A program made the position numbers and the translations under genes. A DNA stretch of 64,000 nt from Opitutia bacterium (GTDB lineage Bacteria > Verrucomicrobiota > Verrucomicrobiia > Opitutales > Opitutaceae): contig JACPIT010000001.1 in NCBI GenBank assembly GCA_016187945.1, forward strand, positions 248,001-312,000, read 5' to 3'. Below the pieces are notes generated by a model. The model did no database searches. It was not told where the DNA came from and worked only from the letters and a program-made list of their open reading frames with translations. Shown here piece by piece: positions 8,309 to 16,627 of this stretch (its first letter is position 1; every line of letters starts with the position of its first letter).

Positions 8309-9399
8309 GTCTTGAAGAAGATGCCCTTGAGATTCATCTCGAGCGCCGGCGGGTTCGGCGAGAAACGCAGACCGTCGGCCTTGCTGATTTTGCCCTCTTT
8401 GATGAGGCGATAGAGATCCTTGTTGAACGACTTCGACATGCCGTCGGCGCCGCCGTCGAGCAGTTGCTGGATCTTGTCGTTCTGCCCCTCGAGGATGAGG
8501 TTTCGCATCGTCGCGTCGGCGACCATGATTTCGTGCGCAGCGAAGCGTCCGCCGCCCTCGAGCGCCGGGACGAGCTTTTGGCAGATGAAGCCGCGGAGCG
8601 AGCCCGCGATCTGCCGGCGCGCCTGCGCGATCTGCTCGGGCGGAAAGAACTCGAAGAGGCGCGTCAGCGATTGCGCGACGGTGGCGGCGTGCATCGTCGA
8701 GAAGACCAAGTGGCCCGTCTCGGCCGCGGAGATCGCCGTCTCGAACGTCTCCTTGTCGCGCATTTCGCCGATGAGGATGATGTCCGGGTTCTGGCGCAGC
8801 ACGGATTTGATCGCCATGCCGAAGTTCGGCACGTCGATGCCGATCTCGCGTTGCTGGAAGACGGACTTGTCGTCGCTGAAGGTGTATTCGATCGGGTCTT
8901 CGATCGTGACGATGTGTTTGTCGAGGTTCTGGTTAATCCAGTTCATCATCGCGGCCATCGTCGAACTCTTGCCCGAGCCGGTCGCGCCGCACACGAGCAG
9001 GATGCCGTCTTTCGACTGCGCGAGCTTCACGAGCACGTCCGATTCGATCTTCAACTCCTCGAAAGTCGGCGGTCGGCTCTTGATATGACGCAACACGATC
9101 GAGACCGTGCCGCGCTGGTGAAAGCCGTTCACGCGGAAGCGCCCGACGTCGTCGGCGGCGTAGGCGAAGTCGCATTGGCCGTCCTTTTCCCAATTGGGCC
9201 GAAACACCGCGGGCACGTGCTCGCTGACCCAAGCATCAGCCTGCTCGTGGGTAATCGGGTCCATCTCCACCGCGCGGAGCCGTCCGCCCATGCGCAGATA
9301 GCCGGGCTTGTTCGACTTTATGACGATGTCGCTCGCGCCGCTTTCGACGGCGAGCTTCAACAGATCGTTCATGATTTCCGTGTGAACCGTTGTGCTCAT
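8305..9399 (-). CDS. pilT: Type IV pilus retraction ATPase PilT
   Basis: A 364-residue secretion-type hexameric ATPase that drives pilus retraction at the inner membrane. The Walker A is CGATGSGKSSTM near residue 136. The Asp box (ITIEDPIEY), the Walker B (DIILIGEMRD) and the His box (GHLVFSTMHA) follow. The ATG at 9399 gives the family's usual length; an open frame continues upstream to 10188 but is antisense to dapA and is rejected. It is divergent from dapA with 75 bases between starts. No other pil gene is in the window. Confidence 0.95.
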   Translation of the reverse strand: MSTTVHTEIMNDLLKLAVESGASDIVIKSNKPGYLRMGGRLRAVEMDPITHEQADAWVSEHVPAVFRPNWEKDGQCDFAYAADDVGRFRVNGFHQRGTVSIVLRHIKSRPPTFEELKIESDVLVKLAQSKDGILLVCGATGSGKSSTMAAMMNWINQNLDKHIVTIEDPIEYTFSDDKSVFQQREIGIDVPNFGMAIKSVLRQNPDIILIGEMRDKETFETAISAAETGHLVFSTMHAATVAQSLTRLFEFFPPEQIAQARRQIAGSLRGFICQKLVPALEGGGRFAAHEIMVADATMRNLILEGQNDKIQQLLDGGADGMSKSFNKDLYRLIKEGKISKADGLRFSPNPPALEMNLKGIFFKT

Positions 9400-9474
9400 G
9401 GGGAATTTTGGGCGTGAACCGGCGGCGAAGCTTGTTTTGCCTACGGACTTCTCGAATCGTTGAGACAACTTTCC

Positions 9475-10371
9475 ATGAAGTCCAGCCGCCCCTTCACCGG
9501 GACCATCACCGCCCTCGTCACGCCGTTCAAGAATGGCGCGGTCGCCTACGACGACCTGCGCTCCCTCGTTAATTTCCAGATAAAATCCGGCATCGACGGC
9601 ATCGTCTCGGTCGGCACGACCGGCGAGTCGCCCACGCTCGATCACGAGGAGCACCTCGAGGTCATCCGCGCGACGATCGCCGCCGCACGCGGTCGCACGC
9701 CGGTGATCGCCGGCACCGGCTCGAACTCCACGAAGGAAGCGATCCACCTCACCGAGGAATCGCACCGCGCCGGCGCGGACGCGATGCTGGTCGTCGCACC
9801 CTACTACAACAAGCCGACGCAGCAGGGCATCTTCGAGTATTTCTGCGCGATCGCCGACGCGACCGACAAGCCGATCATCCTCTACTCTATCCCCGGCCGT
9901 TGCGGCATCGAGGTCGGCGTGCCCGTGATCGAAAAACTCCGCGCGCGCTACAAGCACGTCGCCCACGTGAAGGAAGCCGGCGGCTCCGTCGATCGCGTTG
10001 ACCAGATTCTCCAGGCGTGCGGTGACTCCGTCACCGTGCTTAGCGGCGACGACTCGCTCACCCTGCCCTTCATGTCCGTCGGCGCGAAAGGCGTGATCTC
10101 GGTCGCGTCGAATCTCTATCCGAAGGAAACCGGCAAGATGGTGCACCTCGCACTCGACGGCGAATTCGCGAAGGCCCGCGCGCAACACCGCAAGCTCTAC
10201 GCGATGTTCAAGGCGATCTTCATCGAAGCGAACCCGGTGCCGATCAAGGCCGCCATGGCCCGCGCCGGAGTCATCGCCTCCGAGGAAGTGCGCTCGCCGC
10301 TCTGCCCGCTCCTCGACGCGAACCGCGCCACCCTCTTCGGCGTGCTCGACGCACTCGCCGCCAAGAAGTGA
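9475..10371 (+). CDS. dapA: 4-hydroxy-tetrahydrodipicolinate synthase
   Basis: A 298-residue TIM-barrel lyase that condenses pyruvate with aspartate semialdehyde in lysine/diaminopimelate synthesis. The GTTGESPTL motif is near residue 47. The catalytic tyrosine is in APYYNKPTQQG and the Schiff-base lysine in HVKEAGG near residue 165. The ATG at 9475 fits the family start; an upstream TTG in frame is less likely. Its TGA overlaps the GTG of dapB (GTGA). Confidence 0.97.
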   Translation: MKSSRPFTGTITALVTPFKNGAVAYDDLRSLVNFQIKSGIDGIVSVGTTGESPTLDHEEHLEVIRATIAAARGRTPVIAGTGSNSTKEAIHLTEESHRAGADAMLVVAPYYNKPTQQGIFEYFCAIADATDKPIILYSIPGRCGIEVGVPVIEKLRARYKHVAHVKEAGGSVDRVDQILQACGDSVTVLSGDDSLTLPFMSVGAKGVISVASNLYPKETGKMVHLALDGEFAKARAQHRKLYAMFKAIFIEANPVPIKAAMARAGVIASEEVRSPLCPLLDANRATLFGVLDALAAKK

Positions 10372-11108
10372 GCACGCCCCGCCTCATCATCAACGGCGCG
10401 AAAGGCCGCATGGGCCACGCGCTGCTCGCCGCCGCCGCGGACTTGAAACTTCCCGTCGCCGCCGCCCTCGATGCCGGCGACGACCTCGCCGCCGCCCTCG
10501 CGCTTGGCGACGTCGTGGTGGACTTCAGCGCGCACAGCGCCACCCACCGCGTGATCGAGCTCGCCGCGGCGCAGAAAAAGGCACTCGTCATCGGCACGAC
10601 CGGCCACTCGGCCGAAGAGAAGAAGAAACTCGCCGCGCTCGCGGCGCAGGTGCCGACCGTCTGGGCCGGCAACTTCTCCGTCGGCGTGAATCTGCTCTTC
10701 GCCCTCACGCGCCGCGCCACCGCCGTGCTCGGCGCCGACTACGACACCGAGGTCGTCGAGATGCACCACCGCTTCAAAAAGGACGCCCCCAGCGGCACCG
10801 CCGCGCGCTTGCTCGAGATCATTCTCGAAGAGCGCAAGCTGGCCGCGGCCGACGCGCTGCGCCACGGCCGCTCCGGCATCACCGGCGAGCGCAAGCCGAC
10901 CGAGGTGGGCGTGCACGCGCTGCGCGGCGGCGACGTCGTCGGCGATCACACGGTCATCTACGCCGCGCTCGGTGAACGCGTCGAACTCACGCACAAAGCG
11001 AGCGACCGCCAGATTTTCGCTCGTGGCGCGCTGCGCGCCGCGCAGTGGATCGTTGGCCAGAAGCCCGGCGTCTACGACATGCAGGACGTCCTCGGCCTGA
11101 AGGATTGA
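10368..11108 (+). CDS. dapB: 4-hydroxy-tetrahydrodipicolinate reductase
   Basis: A 246-residue NAD(P)H-dependent reductase for the next step of diaminopimelate synthesis. The Rossmann motif is INGAKGRMG near residue 8, and IGTTGHSAEE and the family signature EMHHRFKKDAPSGTA (around residue 126) are present. The start is GTG, overlapping the dapA stop. ruvA starts one base after its stop, so dapA-dapB-ruvA is probably one operon. Confidence 0.97.
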   Translation: MSTPRLIINGAKGRMGHALLAAAADLKLPVAAALDAGDDLAAALALGDVVVDFSAHSATHRVIELAAAQKKALVIGTTGHSAEEKKKLAALAAQVPTVWAGNFSVGVNLLFALTRRATAVLGADYDTEVVEMHHRFKKDAPSGTAARLLEIILEERKLAAADALRHGRSGITGERKPTEVGVHALRGGDVVGDHTVIYAALGERVELTHKASDRQIFARGALRAAQWIVGQKPGVYDMQDVLGLKD

Positions 11109-11109
11109 A

Positions 11110-11712
11110 ATGATCACGCGCATCACCGGCACGCTCGTCAGCGCGACTCCGTTGCACGCCGTCGTCGAGATCGGCGGCCTCGCCTACGAGGTGCACGTCC
11201 CGGTGACGACGGCCGAGCGACTCCCCCAGCCTGGCCAACAAGCTCGCCTCCACACGCTCGTCGTCTATCGCGAGGATTCGCAGACGATGTATGGCTTCGC
11301 GAGCGAGGAAGAACGCGATTTCTTCCGCCTGCTCGTGGAGAAAGTTTCCGGCATCGGCCCAAAGACGGCGCTCAGCATTTTCAGCAAGCTGTCCCTCGCC
11401 ACGTTGCAAGGTGCGATCGCAAGCGGCGACGTCGCACTCCTCGCGAAGTGCCCCGGCATCGGCAAGAAAACCGCCGAGCGGCTGGTGATCGAGCTGCGCG
11501 ATAAACTCGGCGCGATCGGCGCGACGGCAAACGCACCGGCCGCCAGCGATGGGGCTGCGGCGCCGGCCGACAACAAAGTCCGCGACGCGGTGCTCGCGCT
11601 CGTCGCACTGGGCTACAAGGCCGCCGACGCCGACAAAGCGGTGCGCCAAGCGTGGGTCGCGCTCGGGCCGACCGCGAGCACCGAGGCGCTCATCAAAAAA
11701 GCGCTGGGCTGA
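11110..11712 (+). CDS. ruvA: Holliday junction DNA helicase subunit RuvA
   Basis: A 200-residue Holliday-junction-binding subunit that works as a tetramer with RuvB. It has an N-terminal OB fold (MITRITGTLVSATPLHAVVE), two helix-hairpin-helix motifs (VSGIGPKTALSIF and CPGIGKKTAERLVIEL), an Ala/Pro-rich linker and the C-terminal RuvB-interacting domain (VRDAVLALVALGYKAADA). ruvB and ruvC are not in the window; ruvA instead follows dapB. Confidence 0.97.
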   Translation: MITRITGTLVSATPLHAVVEIGGLAYEVHVPVTTAERLPQPGQQARLHTLVVYREDSQTMYGFASEEERDFFRLLVEKVSGIGPKTALSIFSKLSLATLQGAIASGDVALLAKCPGIGKKTAERLVIELRDKLGAIGATANAPAASDGAAAPADNKVRDAVLALVALGYKAADADKAVRQAWVALGPTASTEALIKKALG

Positions 11713-11772
11713 CGGTAACGCGCGGACTCGGCTCGTCGCCGAATCGACAACGCGCGCAGGAGTTGCAAGCGA

Positions 11773-11798
11773 CGGCTCGTCGAGACGACTCGCCCTAC
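11773..11798. repeat. Single REP-like hairpin
   Basis: Read on the minus strand it begins GTAGGGCGAGTCG and folds back imperfectly (GGC-GTCG against CGAC-GCC). Its head and shape match the other GTAG-headed hairpins of this window, although no inverted partner is clear. Confidence 0.45.
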
Positions 11799-11811
11799 CT
11801 CGCGCAAAATG

Positions 11812-11837
11812 AAAAACCCGCGTCTTGCGACGCGGGT
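11812..11837 (-). terminator. Intrinsic terminator of the sigma/anti-sigma-like operon
   Basis: The minus strand has ACCCGCGTC, loop GCAA, GACGCGGGT, followed directly by a run of five T. It lies 25 bases beyond the stop of the gene at 11862-12560. It also faces ruvA and may serve both directions weakly. Confidence 0.85.
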
Positions 11838-11861
11838 CGGGTAACGAAGTGCGTGCAGCGC

Positions 11862-12560
11862 TTAGCGCTGGAATTGGAAGGCGGTGAACTCCGTCTGCAG
11901 GCGCGGATTTTTGCGGTTCTGCACGTTCGTGCGATTTTGCAGGCCGTTGCGGTCGTCGAACACCCCGTCGTCGAACAGCGAGTTCAAGCGCGGTGCGGCG
12001 GTGCCGTTCTGCAGCGAGAGGAGGCGATCTTCTTCCTGACGAAGTGAGGCGAGGATCGAGGCGTAGTCGCGCTGCGCAAGAGTCTGATTGACCGTTTCGG
12101 CGTGGCGCGGCGTTTCTTGGATCGCCGGAGCAGGTGCGGGCGCGGGTTGGGCGGCCACGGCCACCACCGGAGCAGCCGGCGTGGTCTTGGCAGCCGCGAG
12201 AGTTGGCAGCGAAGAATCGGCGTCGGTCGCGTCCGAGCGGATAACCGCCACGAAGGCGATGCACGCTGCGGCGGCGAGGCCGCTGGCCGCGTAAACCCAG
12301 CGCAAGCGGCGCTGGCGGATGCGCCCCTGGATGTGCGCGATGCTCGCGGGTTGGCGAACCGGTTGGCCGGTCTGCTCGGAGTGCGCGCGGAAGCTGTCGT
12401 AGACGAGCTTGGTGGCGCGATGCATCCGGCAGTATTGGAGGTAAACCTGGCGGCGGCGCGGATTGCTCTGAATTTCGAGCTCCAGTTCGGCGGCCTCGGC
12501 CGGCGAAATCTGCCGGTCGATGTAGAGGTTCACCAGTTCGATGAAACGTGCGTCCTTCAT
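11862..12560 (-). CDS. Membrane-anchored anti-sigma-like protein partner of the ECF sigma factor
   Basis: A 232-residue protein. Its first 85 residues are a cytoplasmic domain (MKDARFIELVNLYIDRQISP), resembling the N-terminal domain of anti-sigma and zinc-finger-type regulators but without the HxxxCxxC motif. One membrane segment follows (VYAASGLAAAACIAFVAVI), then an Ala/Pro-rich linker and a polar C-terminal domain with FQFQR at the end. Its ATG overlaps the stop of the sigma-factor gene (ATGA). Position and topology suggest that it sequesters the sigma factor at the membrane; that is inference. Confidence 0.65.
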   Translation of the reverse strand: MKDARFIELVNLYIDRQISPAEAAELELEIQSNPRRRQVYLQYCRMHRATKLVYDSFRAHSEQTGQPVRQPASIAHIQGRIRQRRLRWVYAASGLAAAACIAFVAVIRSDATDADSSLPTLAAAKTTPAAPVVAVAAQPAPAPAPAIQETPRHAETVNQTLAQRDYASILASLRQEEDRLLSLQNGTAAPRLNSLFDDGVFDDRNGLQNRTNVQNRKNPRLQTEFTAFQFQR

Positions 12561-13207
12561 TGCTGAAATTCCTCCCCTAGTTTCTCGCGCAGGCTCTCGC
12601 GAGCGCGAGCGATGCGGCTTTTGACGGTGCCAACGCTGATGCCGAGGATGTCGGCGATTTCTTCGTAAGAAAGATTCTGAACGTTGCGCAGGATCAGAAT
12701 CTCGCGGTGCTTCTCGTTGAGTTCCTCCATGCACTCGGCCACGCGGTTGACGAATTCCTGCGTGACGGTGGCGTCTTCGGGAGTTTCCTGCTCGGCGGGG
12801 ATGAGTTCGGCGATCGTGGTGTCGTTGTCGGCACCAAGCGGGGCGTCGAAAGAAATCGATTGATCGCGCTTGCGCCGCCACCAATACCAGTAGCGGTTGC
12901 GCGCGAGGTTCGTGGCGATCTGGTAAAGCCAGGTGGAGAACGCGGACTCACCGCGGAAATTCGTCAGGCCGCGGTGCGCGCGGATGAAGGCGTCTTGGGT
13001 GACTTCCTCGGCGTCCTGCTGGTTGCGCAGGAGCTGGTTCACCATCGCGTAGATGCGATCCCAATAACGCGAGACGAGCTGGTCGAACGCGGCGGAGTCC
13101 CCGCCTTTGAAGCGTTCCACCAGCATGCGGTCCAATGCGACTTCCTGGGCTTTGGCTGTCATGTGCTCAGGCTCGTTTGGATTTGGAAAGTCGTGAATTG
13201 TTCCCAC
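12557..13207 (-). CDS. ECF-type RNA polymerase sigma factor (sigma-70 family)
   Basis: A 216-residue sigma factor. Region 2 is at about residues 30-100 (AFDQLVSRYWDRIYAMVNQL, QDAEEVTQDAFIRAHRGLT, FSTWLYQIATNLARNRYWYW). Region 4 is near the end (LSYEEIADILGISVGTVKSR). The chosen GTG at 13207 has GGAG 8-11 bases upstream; an internal ATG at 13162 would give a protein 15 residues shorter. The downstream membrane protein is translationally coupled. The regulon cannot be inferred. Confidence 0.93.
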   Translation of the reverse strand: MGTIHDFPNPNEPEHMTAKAQEVALDRMLVERFKGGDSAAFDQLVSRYWDRIYAMVNQLLRNQQDAEEVTQDAFIRAHRGLTNFRGESAFSTWLYQIATNLARNRYWYWWRRKRDQSISFDAPLGADNDTTIAELIPAEQETPEDATVTQEFVNRVAECMEELNEKHREILILRNVQNLSYEEIADILGISVGTVKSRIARARESLREKLGEEFQQ

Positions 13208-13305
13208 AGAAATTTCTCCGAGGCGACATGGTGCGTTTTTTCCGCGCCACGCAAGATGAGGTTGCGGCTACGCTGCGCGGACGTGCGTCCGTTGCCAAAT
13301 AATTC

Positions 13306-13335
13306 TTGCGTTGCCGCCCAACTGAAAAAATAAAC
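13306..13335 (+). promoter_or_regulatory. Candidate promoter of tRNA-Lys
   Basis: TTGCGT at 13306 and AATAAA at 13329 are separated by 17 bases and lie in a locally AT-rich stretch 20 bases before the tRNA. Each hexamer matches four of six consensus positions. It is a plausible sigma-70 type promoter, unproven. Confidence 0.4.
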
Positions 13336-13355
13336 TGCGCGCTTCACCGGTTCGG

Positions 13356-13430
13356 GGGTCGATAGCTCAATGGTAGAGCAGCGTCCTTTTAAGTCGTTGG
13401 TTCTGGGTTCGAATCCCAGTCGACCCACCA
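13356..13430 (+). tRNA. tRNA-Lys (anticodon UUU)
   Basis: The acceptor stem GGGTCGA pairs perfectly with TCGACCC. The D arm is TAGCTCAATGGTAGAGC and the anticodon loop CTTTTAA gives UUU. The T arm is CTGGG-TTCGAAT-CCCAG, and CCA is encoded at 13428-13430. The anticodon stem GCGTC/GTCGT has one G-T wobble and a T-T mismatch at the fourth pair. All other hallmarks are intact. Confidence 0.95.
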
Positions 13431-13549
13431 CCTTTCAAAAATTTGTGAAGCCGGGGCGGGAAAACATCCGGGTTGTGTTTTCAGGTCTGTTTGTCTTACC
13501 TGCGCCGAGTTTTACCTAACCACGCCCTAGGCAAATTTCTCATCATCAC

Positions 13550-14221
13550 GTGGCCACGTCCCCTCAAGTGAAACGCATTGTTATCGTTGAAGATCAGACC
13601 GCCATCCGTGAGATGCTCGCGGAAATCCTTCGGATCGACCCAAGTTACAAGATCGTCGGCGAGACCGGCGACGGCCAAGCCGCCTGTAACCTCTGCCTCG
13701 ACCTCAAACCCGACGTGATCGTCCTCGACGCGCGTCTGCCGGGCTTGAGCGGCGTCGACATCCTCCGCCGTATTGCCAAGCAGCTCAAGAACACGCGCGT
13801 GATGGTGTTCTCCGGCTACGAGAGCCCCGCGCTCGTGCGCGAGATGCTCGAAGCCGGCGCCCATGGCTTCGTCGAAAAAACCGCCGGCCTCACGGAATTC
13901 AAGAAGGGCCTCGAGACCGTCGCCAACGGCGGCACCTACTTCGGCCCCGGCGTCGCTGCGCTGTTGCGCAACGTCGTCGCGAACAACTCGCCCACTTCCG
14001 GCGCCGACCTGCTCACCGATCGCGAACGCGAGATTCTCAAGCTCGTCGCCGAAAGCCACAGCACGAAGGAAATCGCTCAGAAGCTCGGCATCAGCGTGAA
14101 GACCGTCGACAACCACCGCACGAACCTTATGCGGAAGCTGAACCTGCACGACGTCGCCAGCCTCACGCGCTACGCTCTCGAAATCGGTTTGATCGATCAT
14201 CGCACCCAAGCGTGGGTGTGA
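13550..14221 (+). CDS. NarL/FixJ-family response regulator
   Basis: A 223-residue two-domain response regulator. The receiver domain (residues 8-125) has acidic residues in VEDQ, the phospho-acceptor Asp in VIVLDARLPG near residue 61 and the conserved Lys in FVEKT. The LuxR-type helix-turn-helix is at about residues 152-210 (LTDREREILKLVAE, STKEIAQKLGISVKTVDNH). GTG is the only reasonable start. No sensor kinase is adjacent, so it is an orphan here. The gene starts 119 bases after tRNA-Lys. Confidence 0.93.
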   Translation: MATSPQVKRIVIVEDQTAIREMLAEILRIDPSYKIVGETGDGQAACNLCLDLKPDVIVLDARLPGLSGVDILRRIAKQLKNTRVMVFSGYESPALVREMLEAGAHGFVEKTAGLTEFKKGLETVANGGTYFGPGVAALLRNVVANNSPTSGADLLTDREREILKLVAESHSTKEIAQKLGISVKTVDNHRTNLMRKLNLHDVASLTRYALEIGLIDHRTQAWV

Positions 14222-14247
14222 TGACAGCGCCAGCGGGGTTTTATTTC

Positions 14248-14276
14248 TTGCCGCCCTCTGGGGGTTAATCGATAAC
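14248..14276 (+). promoter_or_regulatory. Candidate promoter of the Pal-like lipoprotein gene
   Basis: TTGCCG at 14248 and GATAAC at 14271 have 17-base spacing. They lie 24 bases before the ATG at 14301, which would leave a very short leader. Each hexamer matches four of six consensus bases. Confidence 0.35.
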
Positions 14277-14300
14277 TCGCGCACTCTCCGTCCTTTTTCC

Positions 14301-14840
14301 ATGAAGCATCTCAAGAAGTTCCTCAGCGTCGCGCTCGCCGGCACCGTGCTGCTGCTCGCGGCCTGCTCCAAGAAACCGGTTCGCGATCCGAACGCGCTCG
14401 CGAATCAGACGGGCAACACCATCGATCCCAACTCGGTTGCCATCCCGCAGGATCAAGCGCCGAACACCGATCTCGTCCCCCGCACGGCTGAAACCCCCTT
14501 CGGCAAGAGCGTCGTGGAACCCGTCTATTTCGACTTCGATCGTTCCGCCGTTCCGGAGCGCGAGCGCGCGAAGGTCGAAGCCGCCGCCAAGTGGCTCAAA
14601 GACAATGCCGACAAGCGCCTCGTCCTCGAAGGCCATTGCGACTGGCGCGGCACCGCCGAATACAATCTCGGCCTCGGTGACCGTCGCGCGAACGCCGTCC
14701 GCCGCTACCTCGAACACCTCGGTGTCGATTCGAAGCGCCTCGAAATCCTCTCGAAAGGCTCGACCGAAGCGAAGCAGACCGGTGGCGACGCCGAATGGGC
14801 GAAAGACCGCCGCGTCGACTTCATCGAGTTGACCAAGTAA
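14301..14840 (+). CDS. Peptidoglycan-associated lipoprotein (OmpA/Pal family)
   Basis: A 179-residue outer-membrane lipoprotein. The lipoprotein signal peptide ends with the lipobox LLAAC (Cys at residue 22). After a polar linker, an OmpA-like peptidoglycan-binding domain spans about residues 72-178. It includes VYFDFDRSAVP, LEGHCDWRGTAEYNLGLGDR and RRVDFIEL, close to the Pal consensus. It should tether the outer membrane to murein. It stands alone, without tolA/tolB/tolQ/tolR nearby, and is followed by a strong terminator. Confidence 0.93.
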   Translation: MKHLKKFLSVALAGTVLLLAACSKKPVRDPNALANQTGNTIDPNSVAIPQDQAPNTDLVPRTAETPFGKSVVEPVYFDFDRSAVPERERAKVEAAAKWLKDNADKRLVLEGHCDWRGTAEYNLGLGDRRANAVRRYLEHLGVDSKRLEILSKGSTEAKQTGGDAEWAKDRRVDFIELTK

Positions 14841-14865
14841 CGCGTCTCGCACGCACCTGATTTCC

Positions 14866-14891
14866 AAGCCGCGGTTCGCCGCGGCTTTTTT
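14866..14891 (+). terminator. Strong intrinsic terminator after the Pal-like gene
   Basis: AAGCCGCGG, tetraloop TTCG, CCGCGGCTT, then a run of six T. It ends 51 bases after the stop codon. Confidence 0.93.
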
Positions 14892-14898
14892 GTTTCCT

Positions 14899-14968
14899 GT
14901 AGCGGCGGACTATGATCGCCGGTCGCGCGCGGCACTACGTTCGCCCGGCGGTCATAAACCGCCGCTAC
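14899..14968. repeat. REP-like inverted pair, GTAGCGGCGG family
   Basis: The left unit starts GTAGCGGCGGAC and the right unit is the inverse (GTCATAAACCGCCGCTAC). Each has the GTAG head and a GC hairpin. The pair fills the gap between the Pal terminator and the terminator of the M20 peptidase gene. A third copy of the unit lies inside the YCF48-like gene at 35724. Confidence 0.75.
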
Positions 14969-14993
14969 AGAGCGGACGAGCGAACGCGCAGGG

Positions 14994-15024
14994 AAAAACA
15001 AAAGCGGCGCCTCACGGCGCCGCT
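14994..15024 (-). terminator. Intrinsic terminator of the M20 peptidase gene
   Basis: On the minus strand AGCGGCGCC, loop GTGA and GGCGCCGCT are followed by TTTGTTTTT. A second hairpin (GCGCGAACG/CGTTCGCGC) lies between it and the stop codon. Confidence 0.88.
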
Positions 15025-15073
15025 CGGAATTCTTCTCTTGCGCGAACGTCTCGCGTTCGCGCGCATTCGGACG

Positions 15074-16450
15074 TTAGCCTTTCGCGAGTTCGGCGAGCAC
15101 GCGTTTGCTCGTCTCGATGCCCTTTTTCATCACGCCGAGGTGGAAGCTCTCGTTCGGCGCGTGGAGATTATCCTCGGGCAGGAAGAGGCCCATCATCACC
15201 GCGTCGAGGCCGAGCACGGTCTTGATGTCGGCGATGAGCCCGACGCTGCCGCCCTCGCGCAGGTAGAGCGCGGGCTTGCCCCAGACCTCCTTCGTCGCCT
15301 TGTCGAGCGCGCGGAAGCACGCGGCGAGTTTCGGCGACTGATTCTTCGGCGTGTTCGAGCGATCCGGCGGGATCACCACGTAAGGCGTGGCCATGTGCTG
15401 CTCGGTGATCTTGATCGTCACCCCTTTCGGGCAGCGCTTCTTCACCGCGTCAACCACCAGCTTCTTCATGTTCTCCGGCGTCTGGTTCGGCACCAAGCGG
15501 CACGTGACCTTCGCCGAGGCCTTGCTCGGGATGACGGTCTTCGTCCCCTCGCCCTGGTAGCCGCCGCTGAAGCCGTTGAACTCGAGCGTGGGCTGGAAAC
15601 GGATCGCCTCGAACGGCGTGTAGCCGGGCGGCGTGTGGAATTTCGGCACGCCGAGAAATTTCTGGTAAGCGTCCTTCTTCATGCCCGCTTTCTTCAGTTG
15701 GGCGCGCTCCCAGTCCTCCGGCTCGACGACCTTCTTGTAGAAGCCCGGGATGTTCACGCGACCGTCCGGCGTATGCAGCGAGGCGCAGAGCTCCGCGAGG
15801 GCCTGCAGCGGATTCATCAGCACGCCGCCGTGCATGCCGGAATGCAGGTCCATCTTCGGGCCGGTGAGTTCGATCTCGAACGCGAGCATGCCGCGCAACC
15901 CGACCGTCACGACCATCTGGTCGGGCGACGGGATGCCGTTGTCGGACATGAAAATGAAATCGCCGTCGAGGCGGTGCTTGTTCGCCTTGAGGAAGCTCTT
16001 GAAATTCTTCGAGCCGATCTCCTCCTCGCCCTCGACGATGAAGGTGATGTTGAGCGGCAGATTCGGGTTTTCCTCGAGCAACTGGCCGACCGCCGTCACG
16101 TGCACGAGCAGCGGGCCCTTGTTGTCGGCGGTGCCGCGGCCGTAGATGCGCTCGCCCTTGATCGTCGGCTCGAACGGCGGCGTTTCCTTGCCCCACTTGT
16201 CGAGCGGATCGGGCGGCTGCACGTCGTAGTGGCCGTAGATCATGACGTGCGGCGAGGTTTGGTTGACGATGCGCTTCGCGACGATGACGGGGTGCAATCC
16301 CGTCGGCACGACGTCGACGCTGAAGCCCATTTCCTTGAACAAAGTCGTCAGAAAATTCTGCGCTCCGACCATGCCGTCCTTGAATTTCGGGTCGGCGGAG
16401 ACGCTGGCGTGACGAACGTATTCCTTCAGTTTTTCAACGGGGTCGAACAT
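15074..16450 (-). CDS. M20-family dipeptidase / metallopeptidase
   Basis: A 458-residue dinuclear zinc peptidase. Metal-ligand motifs are GHYDVQPPDP near residue 76, GRGTADNKGPL near 110 and EGEEEIGS near 143; the dimerisation-domain region (MDLHSGMHGG) follows. It is of the cytosolic dipeptidase / Xaa-His-like branch, without a signal peptide. The ATG at 16450 gives the family length; the frame open further upstream overlaps the preceding intergenic region and is not used. Its substrate is probably small peptides. Confidence 0.92.
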   Translation of the reverse strand: MFDPVEKLKEYVRHASVSADPKFKDGMVGAQNFLTTLFKEMGFSVDVVPTGLHPVIVAKRIVNQTSPHVMIYGHYDVQPPDPLDKWGKETPPFEPTIKGERIYGRGTADNKGPLLVHVTAVGQLLEENPNLPLNITFIVEGEEEIGSKNFKSFLKANKHRLDGDFIFMSDNGIPSPDQMVVTVGLRGMLAFEIELTGPKMDLHSGMHGGVLMNPLQALAELCASLHTPDGRVNIPGFYKKVVEPEDWERAQLKKAGMKKDAYQKFLGVPKFHTPPGYTPFEAIRFQPTLEFNGFSGGYQGEGTKTVIPSKASAKVTCRLVPNQTPENMKKLVVDAVKKRCPKGVTIKITEQHMATPYVVIPPDRSNTPKNQSPKLAACFRALDKATKEVWGKPALYLREGGSVGLIADIKTVLGLDAVMMGLFLPEDNLHAPNESFHLGVMKKGIETSKRVLAELAKG

Positions 16451-16627
16451 GCGCGCAGTGTGCGCCGACGCACGCGATGCGGCTAGCCGAAACCATTGGG
16501 CCGAACGACTAGTAGGTCTCTCGGGGACAACAGTAGCCGCACCCGCAAGCATCTACGCGCCCACCCTGCCCGCGCGCGGCGGCGTTTTTCCGCTTCCGGG
16601 GGACGCGCGCTTTTTGCAGCGTCGCGT

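Noticed and set aside
8305-10188. 627-codon open frame extending pilT upstream
   Set aside because: Everything upstream of the ATG at 9399 is antisense to dapA and has no similarity to PilT; the family length matches the shorter start.
14912-16486. 524-codon plus-strand frame opposite the M20 peptidase
   Set aside because: Antisense shadow of a recognised enzyme; the start also lies inside a REP pair.
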